From: Protula sp. h YS-2021
Taxonomy: Eukaryota > Annelida > Polychaeta > Sabellida > Serpulidae
Direction: 5' to 3'
Length of the DNA: 64,000 nt
Assembly: GCA_949752745.1 (NCBI GenBank)
Contig: OX457031.1
Span: 49,138,162-49,202,161, forward strand
Shown here: positions 10,150 to 22,560 of the stretch, piece by piece
Numbering within the stretch: position 1 is the first letter of the stretch
Layout: every line of letters begins with the position of its first letter
Position numbers and translations under genes: made by a program
The notes under the pieces: generated by a model
The model's database searches: none
What the model was told of the DNA's origin: nothing
Seen by the model: only the letters and a program-made list of their open reading frames with translations

Positions 10150-10292
10150 ATAAGCCTAATCACACTTTGGGTGTTAAAAAAATGCGCAAGAATTTAGAAT
10201 TTCGAATGCAAGGGAACAGGGTAAAAAATGAAAGAATTGAGAGATGCAAAGTTCTTGCTCATTTTACTCGAAACACCTAAAGTGTGATTATT
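10150..10292. mobile_element. MITE-like inverted repeat element
   Basis: The left end 'aatcacactttgggtgtt' is mirrored by the right end 'aacacctaaagtgtgatt'. The inside carries the 'aaaatgcgcaagaattt' segment also seen in the 48.7-49.2 kb elements. About 140 bp, non-coding. Confidence 0.55.
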
Positions 10293-10439
10293 CCTATTAG
10301 TAATTGGCATTCGACACTATCACTCATTATTATTGCAAAAGCTTGAACACTATGACCATACATGGTATCTTAAGTTTTTCGTTAACATAGGACCAAATCT
10401 CGCAAAAATATTCTCGAGCATAACAATGTTGATATACAT

Positions 10440-10800
10440 GATTGCATGAAGCAACAAAACACGTACAGTATGTTTTTAAGCCCTGTATCAGAGGCCGAAA
10501 TGATCACTGGTATACCTAACTACAAAAGTAAGACACCAACAGACTGGTGATATGTATGTGTATTTTATCAAAGATATTTTCCCGCGTATTGTAAAACCTT
10601 TCTGTCTTATATGCAACCTGTCGTAAATAATGGGGTCTTTCCTGACAAGATGAAAACAGTCAAAGTTATACCGTTATGTAAATCAGGAGAGAAAAACAAT
10701 TTTAACAATTACCAAAATGCATAATTTCTTTCACAATTTTGGTAAATTCTAGAAAAATCATTTGAAACCGACTTCAAAAATTCATTTAAAAATGTAGTCT
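10440..10800 (+). pseudogene. LINE reverse transcriptase relic, 5' part
   Basis: Around 10,610-10,712 the plus strand reads NNGVFPDKMKTVKVIPLCKS followed by GEKNNFNNY, the conserved region just before the reverse transcriptase fingers of Jockey/CR1-type LINEs. Stops occur on both sides. It may be the same insertion as the RT fragment at 12.86-13.3 kb, interrupted by about 2 kb of later repeats. Confidence 0.65.
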
Positions 10801-11139
10801 ACTGTCAAACAGTCGTTGGGGCTTCAGAAGTTAACACTCCATATCGAAGGCGCCCTCATGGAGCTTGTCGAAGAAATTTGTTCCTCTCAAAACCTCATAT
10901 GCTCGGCGTGTTCATTAATCACACATTATTACTGCAAAGGCTTGAACACTAAGGTATACGTGGTACTCCCAAAGAGTGGATTCGAAGTTCAGTATTACCA
11001 CATCATCCATTTTTAAAGGATTATTCTTTTTCTTTTTTTTCTTTTTTTTTTTTTAACAAGCCCGATTTTATCCTTTTTTTATCCGTAAATACTTTTTTAT
11101 ACTTTTGAAAATTTTCATTCTGTTTTTATACTTTTTTTC

Positions 11140-11880
11140 GCTTTTTATAATTTTTGGCCCTCAGGCAATATTGGCTGAAGGCTGTTGCTATCGGTCCGTC
11201 CGTCTGTCCGTAAACTTTTTTGCCTGGGTGATATCTCAAAAACTATTTGTCGGAGCTTCACAAAACCTTACAGGAAGAAAGTATATGCAGTGTAGATGTG
11301 CAACGGGTGGGAGGGGATGGGGGTTCAATTTATCCCGTATGAGTCCGTCTGTCCGTCCGTCGCACTTATTTTTTTTTCTTGTCCGTTCGATATCTCAAAA
11401 ACTATTCATCGGATCTTCACCAAACCGTACAGGAAGAAAGTATATATAGTATAGATGAGCAGCGGGGGTTCAATTTGTCCCTTGTCCGTCCGTCTGTCCG
11501 TCCGTCGCGCTTAAAACTTATTTTCTTGTTCGGGCGATATGTCAAAAACTATTCATCGGATCTTCACCAAACTTTACAGGAAGAAAGTATATATAGTATA
11601 GATGTGCAACGGGGGGTTCCTTTTGTCCCATGTCAATCCGCCTTGCCGTCTGTCGCACATTAAATTGTTTTGTTGCCCGGGCGATATCTCAAAAACTATT
11701 TATTGGATCTTCACCAAACCTTACAAGAAGAAAGTATATATTGTGTAGATGTGCAAGGACTCGTCCGTCGCTCCATCCGTTGCACCTTATATATTGTTTT
11801 TGTCCGGGCGGTATTTAAAAAAAGTAACTGGACCACAGTGATGTGACCGCTATTGGCTGAGGGCTCTGCATCTCCGATGC
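11140..11880. repeat. Tandem repeat, about four units of 146-160 bp
   Basis: Each unit contains 'gtccgtctgtccgtccgtcg', 'gatatctcaaaaactattca', 'tcggatcttcaccaaac' and 'aggaagaaagtatata'. The 'tctcaaaaactat' anchor lies near 11,230, 11,390, 11,536 and 11,682. Flanking sequences 'tattggctga' near 11,168 and 11,850 enclose the block. Short open frames inside are repeat artefacts. Confidence 0.8.
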
Positions 11881-12215
11881 CTGTGTTTTTTGTTTTGATA
11901 CTTTTTTCTCATTTTTTTTCGTTCAAAATACTTTTTTCCTAATTAGTGTATAGGGTTTTTTCCGCTATAATTTTTTCTCACCTTAGTCATTACCCTTGAT
12001 TAGGCCATAATATTAATCGCTCTAACACTGTATGTATATGTAATTTCCAACTTTTTTGTAGAGTCTGTTCCTAAAATCAATACGTCTGTAGAAGAAGGGT
12101 ATTTTTTCATGGAATTGAAACATATATTTTGTAAGCGGAATCAATATCCCACCACACTGTAAAATTCCATTATTCAAAATGATGTTAAGTAGTTCTTATT
12201 TCTTAAATGAATTAT
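11881..12215. other. No gene seen; T-rich spacer
   Basis: Poly-T-rich, low-complexity sequence between two repeat blocks. Confidence 0.4.
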
Positions 12216-12218
12216 TTT

Positions 12219-12502
12219 ATTCCCCACAGGGAATATATGCGATCGACCGCGTGTCTGTCGGTCGGTCTGTCATCGCGAGCTTGTTAACACGATAACTGAA
12301 AAACTCCTGCAAGGATTTTAGTGAAACGTGGTATGTAGCTTTATCGGAACAAACAGAGATCGGTATTGTAAATGGGCCAGGTTCGTCCAGGGAAAATGGA
12401 CCAGCTGGACTTGGAAAATTTCAGCTCTTGATTGACTATTGATGGCCGTGTTTAACTGATGGGAGCCTGTGGGGAATATGTGGGCTTGCACACTGCTCTA
12501 GT
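12219..12502. mobile_element. MITE-like repeat, family 'CCCCACAGG', copy A
   Basis: Begins attccccacagg and has the inverse cctgtggggaat at 12,466-12,477, followed by a conserved tail ending 'gctctagtt'. The inside shares 'gcttgttaacacgataact' and 'ggccaggttcgtcca' with copies at 34.16 kb and 37.92 kb. Non-coding. Confidence 0.65.
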
Positions 12503-12859
12503 TTTGAATAACTTTAATCTCTAATTTTGAGTTGCATGTCCCTAGGGACCATCGATGAAGTACGTACGCGTATTTTTTTTTTTTTTTTCAAATTTCAGAC
12601 ACCCCTACTTGTTTGCACTAAATTGTGACGAATTTGACTTAAAGTTCGCATCCAAATACCACCCCCTCCCATCTTTCCCGATGCATATGTAATTTATAGA
12701 TGGTCCGTTATGTTATTGTATATTTTGATTACTTTTAGGATGTTTTTTTTAACTTTTAAAATTTTCAGCAAAATATTAAATATCCTTTTTTCACTTTCCC
12801 CCCTCCAACAAATTTATCCTTTTTTATCTTTTTTTATCTTTTTTTCTTGATGACTCCGT

Positions 12860-13300
12860 GGCAACACTGGAAGTCACTTAACTGATCGTAAACAATATGT
12901 TAAAGTTGCTGAATACAATTCTGATCTGTGTCGTATACTTTGTGGTGTCTCCCAGGGCTCTGTCTTGGGTCCAAAACTGTTTGTCATGTATAATAACGAC
13001 ACATGTAAAGTATCAAATATTGTTAAAGTTATTTTGTTTGCCGATTATAGGAACATCTTCAAAAGTGGTTCCGGCTTAGCAACGCTATGTACCAGCTGAG
13101 TAAGGAGTTAGATAAGCTCCACATATGGTTCGATGTAAACATGTAGTCTCTAAATGTTCTTAAGAACAGAAAAGTGAAGAGTACGTGGTCCAAGAACTGC
13201 AAAATATATGTGAAAATGAACAACAACATGTTGAAGTACATAGACAATGTTCCTCAACCACGAAGCATTTATGAGCAGTGAAAACGAAGGTACTATCATG
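12860..13300 (+). pseudogene. LINE reverse transcriptase relic, catalytic region
   Basis: From about 12,875 the plus strand reads LTDRKQYVKVAEY, then CGVSQGSVLGPKLFVMYNND, then VILFADY in place of the usual F-A-D-D catalytic box. These are RT motifs 4 and 5 of Jockey/CR1-type LINEs. The second catalytic Asp is substituted and frame stops follow, so it is dead. Confidence 0.75.
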
Positions 13301-13481
13301 AGTGTTTAATGCACTTATTATACCATAGAAAATTTTTGCAGTGACAACAGCAGGTATTAGAAAAATGGTGTATGTTGTCAAGACTGTTGCAAAAAAATCA
13401 CATTTTGATCATTACAAACAGTAAGGTTTTGCAGTATTTTGCCTTGTTATATATATGTATGTATTATTTTATTCTTATTAG

Positions 13482-13508
13482 CCCAGCTTACGGTACACGT
13501 AAGCTGGG
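13482..13508. repeat. Perfect 11-bp hairpin
   Basis: Left arm cccagcttacg (13,482-13,492), 5-nt loop, right arm cgtaagctggg (13,498-13,508). The right-arm sequence recurs at 20,424-20,434, beyond the 51-bp satellite. Followed at about 13,538 by a (TTAG)n microsatellite. Confidence 0.8.
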
Positions 13509-13559
13509 GTATTCCTATCGGTTTGCGGGTGGCGTCCGTTAGTTAGTTAGTTAGTTAGT

Positions 13560-14790
13560 TCGCTGTAAACTTTGTTTCAAAATGCATCTCCTCCTACAAT
13601 TTTGATTCGATGTCATTTATTTTTGGTGTGAGGCATCCCTAAGGGGTCGTGCATACGGCTTGTGCTTTTCTAGTCGATCGGGTTATTTTTGAATTTTTGG
13701 CGAATTTTTAAAGAAAAAAATTAAAAATGTATCTCCTCCTGCATTTTTGACCCGATGTCATTTATTTTTGGTATGAGGCACCCCTAAAGGGTCGTGCATA
13801 CGGCTTGTGCTTTTTTAGTCGATCAGACAATTTTTGTATTTTTGGGGATTTTTTTAAGCAAAAATTTTGAAAAAAATGCATCTACTCCTACAATTTTGAT
13901 TCGATGTCATTTATTTTTGGTGTGAGGATTTCCTAAGCGGTCGTGCATACGGCTTGTGCTTTTTTACTCGATCGGGTGATTTTTGAATTTTTGGCGAATT
14001 TTTAAAGAAATTTTAAAATGTATCTCCTCTTACATTTTTGACCCGATGTCATTTATTTTTGGTATGAGGCACCCCTAAAGGGTCGTGCATACGGCTTGTG
14101 CTTTTTTAGCTTGTATTATTGGGGAATTTTTTAAGCAAAAATTTCGAAAATAATTCAAAATGCATCTACCCCTACAATTTTGATTCGATGTCATTTATTC
14201 TTGGTGTGAGTGCATACGGCTTGTGCTTTTTAGTCGATCGGGCAATTTTTTTTTTTTTTTGTTTTTTTTTTTGTTTGAGGCATCCCTAAGGGGTTGAGAA
14301 AACGACTTGCGCTTTTTAGTCGATCCGACTATTTCTGTATTTTTTGGGAATTTTTGAAGAAAAACTTCAAAATGCATTTCCTCCTACAGTTTTTATCCGA
14401 TTTCATTTATTTTTGCTATGAGGCATCCTTAGGTAGGTCTCGCATACGGTTTGTGCTATTTGACTCGACTTGGGAATTTTTGATTTCGGGGTGAATTTTT
14501 GATGAAAATACCTCAAAATGCATTTTCTCCTGCAGTTTTGATCAAACATCATTTATTTTGTGGCTGAGGCATGCTTAGGGTGTCGTGAATATGGTCTTTT
14601 TCAGTCGATGAGAGAATTTTTGAAGAAAAAAATTCAAAATGCATTTCCTCCTACAGTTTTTATCAGATTTCATTTATTTTCGATATGAGCCGTCTCTAGG
14701 GGGTCATGCATACGGCTTGTGCTTTTTGAGTGAATTGGCAAACTTTTGATTTTTTTTGGGAATTTTTGAAAAAAAAATTAAATGAATCTC
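13560..14790. repeat. Degenerate ~145-bp tandem repeat block
   Basis: About eight diverged units. Each has 'aaaatgcatctcctcctaca', 'gatgtcatttatttttgg', 'gtcgtgcatacggcttgtgc' and a 'tttttagtcgatcgg' segment. Anchors lie near 13,610, 13,755, 13,905, 14,047 and 14,188, then the spacing becomes irregular. No coding evidence; it abuts the 51-bp satellite. Confidence 0.8.
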
Positions 14791-14795
14791 CTACA

Positions 14796-17700
14796 GCGCA
14801 TAAACGCAAGTTAAATGAACTTGCACAGTAGTCAGATTTAAACACCGCACATCGACGCAAGTTAAATAAACATTCGCAGTAGTCCAAATTAAGCACTCCG
14901 CATCGATGCAAGTTAAATAAACATGCGCATTGGTCCGAAATGTGAACTGCGCATCGACGAAGGATAAATAAAGATGCAAACTGGTCCAAAATGAGCACCG
15001 CGCATCAACGCAGGTTAAATAAACATGCGCACTGGTCCGAAAAAAAGAACTACGCTTCGACGTAAGTTGAATAGACATGCGCAGTGGTCTGAAATGCGAA
15101 CCGCGCATCAACGCAGCCTAAAGAAACATGCGCACTGGTCCGAAAGCGAACCGTACATCCAGGCAAATTAAATAAGCATGCGCAGTGGTCCGAAATGCGA
15201 ACCGCGCATCAACGCATGTTAAATAAATATGCGCACTGGTCTGAAATGAGAACCACACGTCAACACAAGTTAAATAAACATGGGCACTGGCCTGAAATGC
15301 GAACCGCGCATCGACGGAAGCTAAATAAACATGCGATCCGGTCCAAAATAAGCACCGCACATCAACGCAAGTTAAACAAACATGCGCACTTGTCCGAAAA
15401 AAAGGACCACGCATCGACGCAAGTTGAATAAACATGCGCAGTGGTCTGAAATAAGAACCGCGCATCAACGCAAGTTAAATAAACATGCGCAGTGGTCCGA
15501 AGAAAGAACCATGCATCGACGCAAGTTGAATAGACATAAGAGTCGGGCATCGACGGGACTTAAATAAATATGCTTTCTGGTCCGAAACGCAAATCGCACG
15601 TCAACGCAAGTTAAATGAACCTGCTCACTTGTCCCAAAATGCGAACTGCGCATCAACGCAACCTAAAGAAACACGTATACTGGTCCGAAATGCGAACCGG
15701 ATATCAACGCAAATTAAATAAACATGCACACTGGTCCGAATTGCGAACCGCACATAAGCGTAAGTTAAATAAACATTTGCACCGGTCCAAAATAAGTACC
15801 GATCATCAACACAAGTTAAATAAATATGCGCAGTGGTCCAAAATGCGAACCACGCATCAACACAAGTTAAAAAATACATGCGCGCTGCTTCGAAATGCGA
15901 ACTGCTCATTAACGCAACTTAAATAACATGCGCACTATTCAAATAAGAACTGCGCATCAACGCAACTTAAATAAACATGCGCACTGGTCCAGAATAAGAA
16001 CCGCGCATCAACTCAAGAAATATGCGCATTGGCCTGAAATAAGAACCGCGCATCAACTCAAGAAATATGCGCATTGGCCTGAAATAAGAACCGCGCATCG
16101 ACGCACGTTAAATAAACAAACGCAGTGGTTCGAAATGCGAACCACGCGCCAACGTAAGTTAAAATAAACATTTGCACTGATCTAAAATAAGCACCGCGCA
16201 TCAACGCAAGTTAAATAAACATGCGCACTTCTCCGAAATTCCAACCGCGCATCAACGCAAGTTAAATAAACGTGCGCAGTGGTTCGAAATGCGAACCACG
16301 CTCCAACGCAAGTTAAATAAACATTTGCACTGGTCCAAAATAAGGACTGCTCATCAACGCAAGTTAAATAAATATGCGCAGTGGTCCAAAATGCGAACCA
16401 CGCATCAACACAAGTTAAAAAATACATGCGCGCTGCTTCGAAATGCGAACTGCTCATTAACGCAACTTAAATAACATGCGCACTATTCAAATAAGAACTG
16501 CGCATCAACGCAACTTAAATAAACATGCGCACTGGTCCAGAATAAGAACCGCGCATCAACTCAAGAAATATGCGCATTGGCCTGAAATAAGAACCGCGCA
16601 TCGACGCACGTTAAATAAACAAACGCAGTGGTTCGAAATGCGAACCACGCGCCAACGTAAGTTAAAATAAACATTTGCACTGATCTAAAATAAGCACCGC
16701 GCATCAACGCAAGTTAAATAAACATGCGCACTTCTCCGAAATTCCAACCGCGCATCAACGCATGTTAAATAAATATGCGCACTGGTCTGAAATGAGAACC
16801 ACACGTCAACACAAGTTAAATAAACATGGGCACTGGCCTGAAATGCGAACCGCGCATCGACGGAAGCTAAATAAACATGCGATCCGGTCCAAAATAAGCA
16901 CCGCACATCAACGCAAGTTAAACAAACATGCGCACTTGTCCGAAAAAAAGGACCACGCATCGACGCAAGTTGAATAAACATGCGCAGTGGTCTGAAATAA
17001 GAACCGCGCATCAACGCAAGTTAAATAAACATGCGCAGTGGTCCGAAGAAAGAACCCTGAATCGACGCAAGTTGAATAGACATAAGAGTCGGGCATCGAC
17101 GGGACTTAAATAAATATGCTTTCTGGTCCGAAACGCAAATCGCACGTCAACGCAAGTTAAATGAACCTGCTCACTTGTCCCAAAATGCGAACTGCGCATC
17201 AACGCAACCTAAAGAAACACGTATACTGGTCCGAAATGCGAACCGGATATCAACGCAAATTAAATAAACATGCACACTGGTCCGAATTGCGAACCGCACA
17301 TAAGCGTAAGTTAAATAAACATTTGCACCGGTCCAAAATAAGTACCGATCATCAACACAAGTTAAATAAATATGCGCAGTGGTCCAAAATGCGAACCACG
17401 CATCAACACAAGTTAAAAAATACATGCGCGCTGCTTCGAAATGCGAACTGCTCATTAACGCAACTTAAATAACATGCGCACTATTCAAATAAGAACTGCG
17501 CATCAACGCAACTTAAATAAACATGCGCACTGGTCCAGAATAAGAACCGCGCATCAACTCAAGAAATATGCGCATTGGCCTGAAATAAGAACCGCGCATC
17601 GACGCACGTTAAATAAACAAACGCAGTGGTCCGAAATGCGAACCACGCTCCAACGCAAGTTAAATAAACATTTGCACTGGTCCAAAATAAGCACTGCTCA

Positions 17701-20205
17701 TCAACGCAAGTTAAATAAACGTGCGCAGTGGTTCAAAATGCGAACCACGCTCCAACGCAAGTTAAATAAAAATTTGCACACGTCCAAAATAAGCACTGCG
17801 CATCAACGCAAGTTAAATAAACATGCGCACTGGTCGGAAATTCGAACCGCGCATTAACGCAAGTTAAATAAACACGCGTAATGATCTGAAATTCGAACTG
17901 CTCATCAGCGCAAGTTAAATAAACGTGCGCAGTGGTTCGAAATGCGAACCACGCTCCAACGCAAGTTAAATAAACATTTGCACTGGTCCAAAATAAGCAC
18001 TGCGCATCAACGCAAGTTAAATAAACATGCACACTGGTCCAAAATGCAAACCGCGCACCAACGCAAGTTAAATAAACATAGGCACACGTCCAAAATAAGC
18101 ACCGTGCATCAACGCAAGTTAAATAAACATGCAAACTGGTCCGAAATGCGAACCGCGCATCAAGGCAACCTATGGAAACTTGTGCACTTGTCCAAAATAA
18201 GTACCGCTCATCAACGCAAGTACAATAAACATGCGTATTGGTCTGGAATAAGAATCGCGCATCGACGCAAGGTAAATAAACATGCGCAGTGATCCGAAAT
18301 AAGAACTGCACATCAACACAAGGTAAATAAACATGCGCACTGATCCGAAATACGAACCGCCCATCAACACAATGTAAATAAAGATGCGCATTGATCCGAA
18401 ATGCGAACCGCACATCAACACAAGGTAAATAAACATGCGCACTGATCCGAAATAAGAACCGCACATTCACAAAAGGTGAAAAAAACATGGGCGCTCGTCA
18501 GAAATGCGAACCGCACATCAACGCAAGTTAAATAAACATGTGCACTGTTCCAAAATGAGAGCCGCGCATTAACGCAAGTTAAATAAACATGCGTAATGAT
18601 CCGAAATTCGAACGGGTCATCAGCGCAAGTTAAATAAACATGCGCACTCCTCCGAAATTCGAACCGCGCATCAACGCAAGTTAAATAAACGTGCGCAGTG
18701 GTTCGAAATGCGAACCACGCTCCAACACAAGTTAAATAAACATTTGCACTGGTCCAAAATAAGCACTGCGCATCAACGCAAGTTAAATAAACATGCACAC
18801 TGGTCCAAAATGCAAACCGCGCACCAACGCAAGTTAAATAAACATAGGCACACGTCCAAAATAAGCACCGTGCATCAACGCAAGTTAAATAAACATGCAA
18901 ACTGGTCCGAAATGCGAACCGCGCATCAAGGCAACCTATGGAAACTTGTGCACTTGTCCAAAATAAGTACCGCTCATCAACGCAGGTACAATAAACATGC
19001 GTATTGGTCTGGAATAAGAATCGCGCATCGACGCAAGGTAAATAAACATGCGCAGTGATCCGAAATAAGAACCGCACATCAACACAAGGTAAATAAACAT
19101 GCGCACTGATCCGAAATACGAACCGCCCATCAACACAATGTAAATAAAGATGCGCATTGATCCGAAATGCGAACCGCACATCAACACAAGGTAAATAAAC
19201 ATGCGCACTGATCCGAAATAAGAACCGCACATTCACAAAAGGTGAAAAAAACATGGGCGCTCGTCAGAAATGCGAACCGCACATCAACGCAAGTTAAATA
19301 AACATGTGCACTGTTCCAAAATGAGAGCCGCGCATTAACGCAAGTTAAAAAAACATGCGTAATGATCCGAAATTCGAACGGGTCATCAGCGCAAGTTAAA
19401 TAAACATGCGCACTTCTCCGAAATTCAAACCGCACATCAACGCAAGTTAAATAAACGTGCGCAGTGGTTCGAAATGCGAACCACGCTCCAACGCAAGTTA
19501 AATAAACATTTGCACTGGTCCAAAATAAGGACTGCGCATCAACGCAAGTTAAATAAACATGCACACTGGTCCAAAATGCAAACCGCGCACCAACGCAAGT
19601 TAAATAAACATAGGCACACGTCCAAAATAAGCACCGTGCATCAACGCAAGTTAAATAAACATGCAAACTGGTCCGAAATGCGAACCGCGCATCAAGGCAA
19701 CCTATGGAAACTTGTGCACTTGTCCAAAATAAGTACCGCTCATCAACGCAAGTACAATAAACATGCGTATTGGTCTGGAATAAGAATCGCGCATCGACGC
19801 AAGGTAAATAAACATGCGCAGTGATCCGAAATAAGAACTGCACATCAACACAAGGAAAATAAACATGCGCACTGATCCGAAATACGAACCGCCCATCAAC
19901 ACAATGTAAATAAAGATGCGCATTGATCCGAAATGCGAACCGCACATCAACACAAGGTAAATAAACATGCGCACTGATCCGAAATAAGAACCGCACATTC
20001 ACAAAAGGTGAAAAAAAAACATGGGCGCTCGTCAGAAATGCGAACCGCACATCAACGCAAGTTAAATAAACATGTGCACTGTTCCAAAATGAGAGCCGCG
20101 CATCTACGCAAAATTACAGAAACATGCGCACTTGTCTGAATAAGAACCGCGCATCAAGGCAAGTTACATAAATATGCGCACTGGTCCGAAATGCGAGCGT
20201 TGTTT
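14796..20205. repeat. 51-bp satellite array (~105 monomers) with higher-order repeats
   Basis: The monomer contains gcgcatcaacgcaagttaaa, taaacatgcgcactggtccg and a short aaatgcgaacc end, 51 bp in all. Because 51 is a multiple of three, long frames stay open on both strands: a 17-residue repeat with HQRKLNKHAHWSE on plus, and with RFAFRTSAHVYLTCVDA on minus. Larger blocks repeat exactly in order. A shift of 1,546 bp links 15.2-15.95 kb with 16.74-17.5 kb, a shift of 766 bp links three blocks near 17.94, 18.71 and 19.47 kb, and a shift of 548 bp links 15.8-16.1 kb with 16.37-16.67 kb. No start context, splice sites or signal supports translation. Confidence 0.9.
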
Positions 20206-20739
20206 GAAGGTATCTATGGCAGACTATCCAGTCTACCAGAGATACAAAAAATCTGTTTCCCATTTTTCTGGGAAAGAAATCTTTGTATGCATTTATCGGT
20301 CTATGTTCTGGTCCGGTGCTAAATTAATTACTGGGCTAGCTCTTTGCCGTCTCATCTTTTGAAGCCCAATTTTTCAGGAAAATTCCCTTGCTCATGCACG
20401 CTGGAATTGGTCTTATTGCTTTTCGTAAGCTGGGACTTTGTCCTTGGACAAACTTGTATATGATTTATTATGAGTAAGCTGTTTATTTCTTATTATATAC
20501 GGTAATCTCTCGATAAGTAAAAGTGGTCGGGGCCAAGCAAAATACTTTGAGTTAACCGAAATTTGAGTTATCCGAAATTAGCCCTGCCGAGTGGTCACGT
20601 GACTGTCATGGTTTCGCATAAAGTGTTTGTTGTTTTTATGGTATGGCGATTGTTTTATATGATGAATAATCGGCTGTGATGAATATAATTTATCATATTA
20701 ATACTCAATATTTATAGCACAGTGAAAAATCGGAGGCGG

Positions 20740-21360
20740 GGGATATAGAAACGCACTGTGTCCGTCCGTCCGTCAGTCGCCAGTTTTGTTTCCAGACGAT
20801 ATCTCCGAAAGTAGTGGGTCGATCTAATTCATATTTGATATGCATAACAATCAAGAAATCTAGATGTGCCTTTTGGGGGGTTTTGGTTGGATCGAAGCCC
20901 ATCTGGATCTGTATTTGGACTTAGAATCCCAAAATTCGGATCTCAATGTGTACTTTGGTTTGCAGACGATATATCCGAAACTAGTGACCGAATCCGGTTC
21001 GTATTTTATATGCGTAACAGCCAAGATATCTAGATGTGCCTTTTGAGGGCTTTGGTCGGATCGAAGCCCATCTATATCTGTAGTTGGACTTAGAATCCCA
21101 AAATTCGGATCTCAATGTATACTTTGGTTTGCAGACGATATCTCCGGAACTCGTAACCGGATCCTGTTCATATTTGATATGCACAACAACGAAGAAATCT
21201 AGATGTGGCTTTTGGGGGTTTTAATCGGATCGAAGCCCATCTGGATCTGAAATTGGACTTGGAATCTCAAAATCCGGATCTCATTGTGTCCCTTGCTTTC
21301 TAGACGATAACTCTAAAATACTTGCCAGATTCGGTTCTCATTTCGTATGCATAACAAAAC
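20740..21360. repeat. Tandem repeat, about 3.5 units of 170 bp
   Basis: The anchor 'cagacgatat' occurs near 20,793, 20,963 and 21,132, with a weaker copy near 21,301. Each unit also has 'tctagatgtgccttttg', 'ggatcgaagcccatctggat' and 'aatcccaaaattcggatctc'. It lies inside the pogo-like element, so it is either element sequence or a nested insertion. Confidence 0.75.
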
Positions 21361-21610
21361 ACCGGAAACTGCATTTCCTACAACGACACTTGGTTCAGAT
21401 AATTTTCGAATTTCTCCTCTTTTCATCCTACATAGTTCATTTATTTATGAACCGATGTTTTATCTACGTAGTTTAAGTGCGAGGTACAGCACGTGCCTTA
21501 CTAATTACACCCACGGCGAGGGATATGGCAATTACTGATTGCTCTTGTTTCATATTTTATTTACAGCGACCATCTGAAATATATATACAACATTTTGATT
21601 CCATTTTCCA

Positions 21611-22560
21611 TCACACATATACTAACTGCGAAAGTGACAAGGGGAGCGTACTCAAAAAAGCGCTATTTCGAACCAGTAAAATATAAGTAAAAACATCTTG
21701 ATAAAACATCCATTTACTATCGGATCTTCGTTCAGTTGTCACATAATCCATCATTGATTTTTGGCGACTATTGTGATTGCGCTTTGATGCGAACCAGTTC
21801 ATTATCCAATTTATTTTGTCAACGGCTTCATTGGCATCGTCGTGGGTGCATGCATCGTAGCGCAACGTCTCTAAACTGTCAATTATTACGTCCGTAGAAC
21901 GTGGTTTGTGCGCAAGTTCTGGGTCGTGCTTTTTTGTATCCATCACACCAATGCGCTCTGGTATTATCGATTCTACTATGCACTCGTCTGTCGCCGCCTC
22001 GGTACATTGCGCATCGTTATCCACATTGACGTAATCCTGACATTCTTTCGCTTCCATTGGCCCGCTTTCGACGCTCGCATTTGGTGACGCTTCTGGTTGT
22101 GGAACACTATCAATGATTGCGCTTATGAAGCAATTTGAATTGTTTTCCTCTGAAACCTTATCCCACGCTTTTCGCAAGTACTGCAGAGCGTCCAGCATGC
22201 TGACAGAAAAATCTGACTTATCCTCGATGCACTTTGACAGTTTATCCACGAGCTCTCGTCGATAATGGACTTTCAAATTGCGAATTATTCCTTGGCCCAT
22301 TGGCTGTGTAATATTAGTCGTATTTGGCAACAAGAACACTAAATTGATAGCCTTGAGTCCTTCCATTTTGGGATGAGACGGGAAGTTGTCTACAAGCATT
22401 GCGATTTTGCGGCCTTGCGCGTCAAATTTAGAATCGAGTTTCCGTATCCATTCAGTGAAGATTGCACTGGTCATCCATGCTGTTCTATTCGATTCGTAAT
22501 CTGTGGGCTCAAATTTGCCACCATTATGTTCATCAATAATTTTGTCTCTGTTTTTTATCC
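21611..22560 (-). pseudogene. pogo/Tigger-like transposase, internally deleted, catalytic Asp replaced
   Basis: The minus strand carries an HTH-like piece with STLSCWIKNRDKIIDEHN (about 22,555-22,500), followed almost at once by WMTSAIFTEWIRKLDSKF, KIAMLVDNFPSHP and LLPNTTNITQPM. These belong to the DDE_1 (CENP-B/pogo) transposase domain, but the segment between DNA-binding and catalytic parts, with the first Asp, is missing. After ITQPM the family has Asp (M-D-Q-G); here codon 22,297-22,295 is GGC, Gly. The C-terminus is an acidic extension to a stop at 21,611. Transposition by this copy is not possible. Confidence 0.8.

Noticed and set aside
11105..11818. Ser/Arg-rich frames with repeated QKLFIGSSPN words
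   Set aside because: Direct products of the 146-160-bp tandem repeat.
14791..20050. Long open frames on both strands in the 51-bp region, up to ~290 codons
   Set aside because: They follow from a 51-bp monomer without stops in one frame per strand. They begin and end at monomer variants, have no splice or start context and exist on both strands at once.
14796..20205. CRISPR-like array in the 51-bp repeats
   Set aside because: Monomers follow directly on each other and show higher-order structure; there are no spacers or cas genes.
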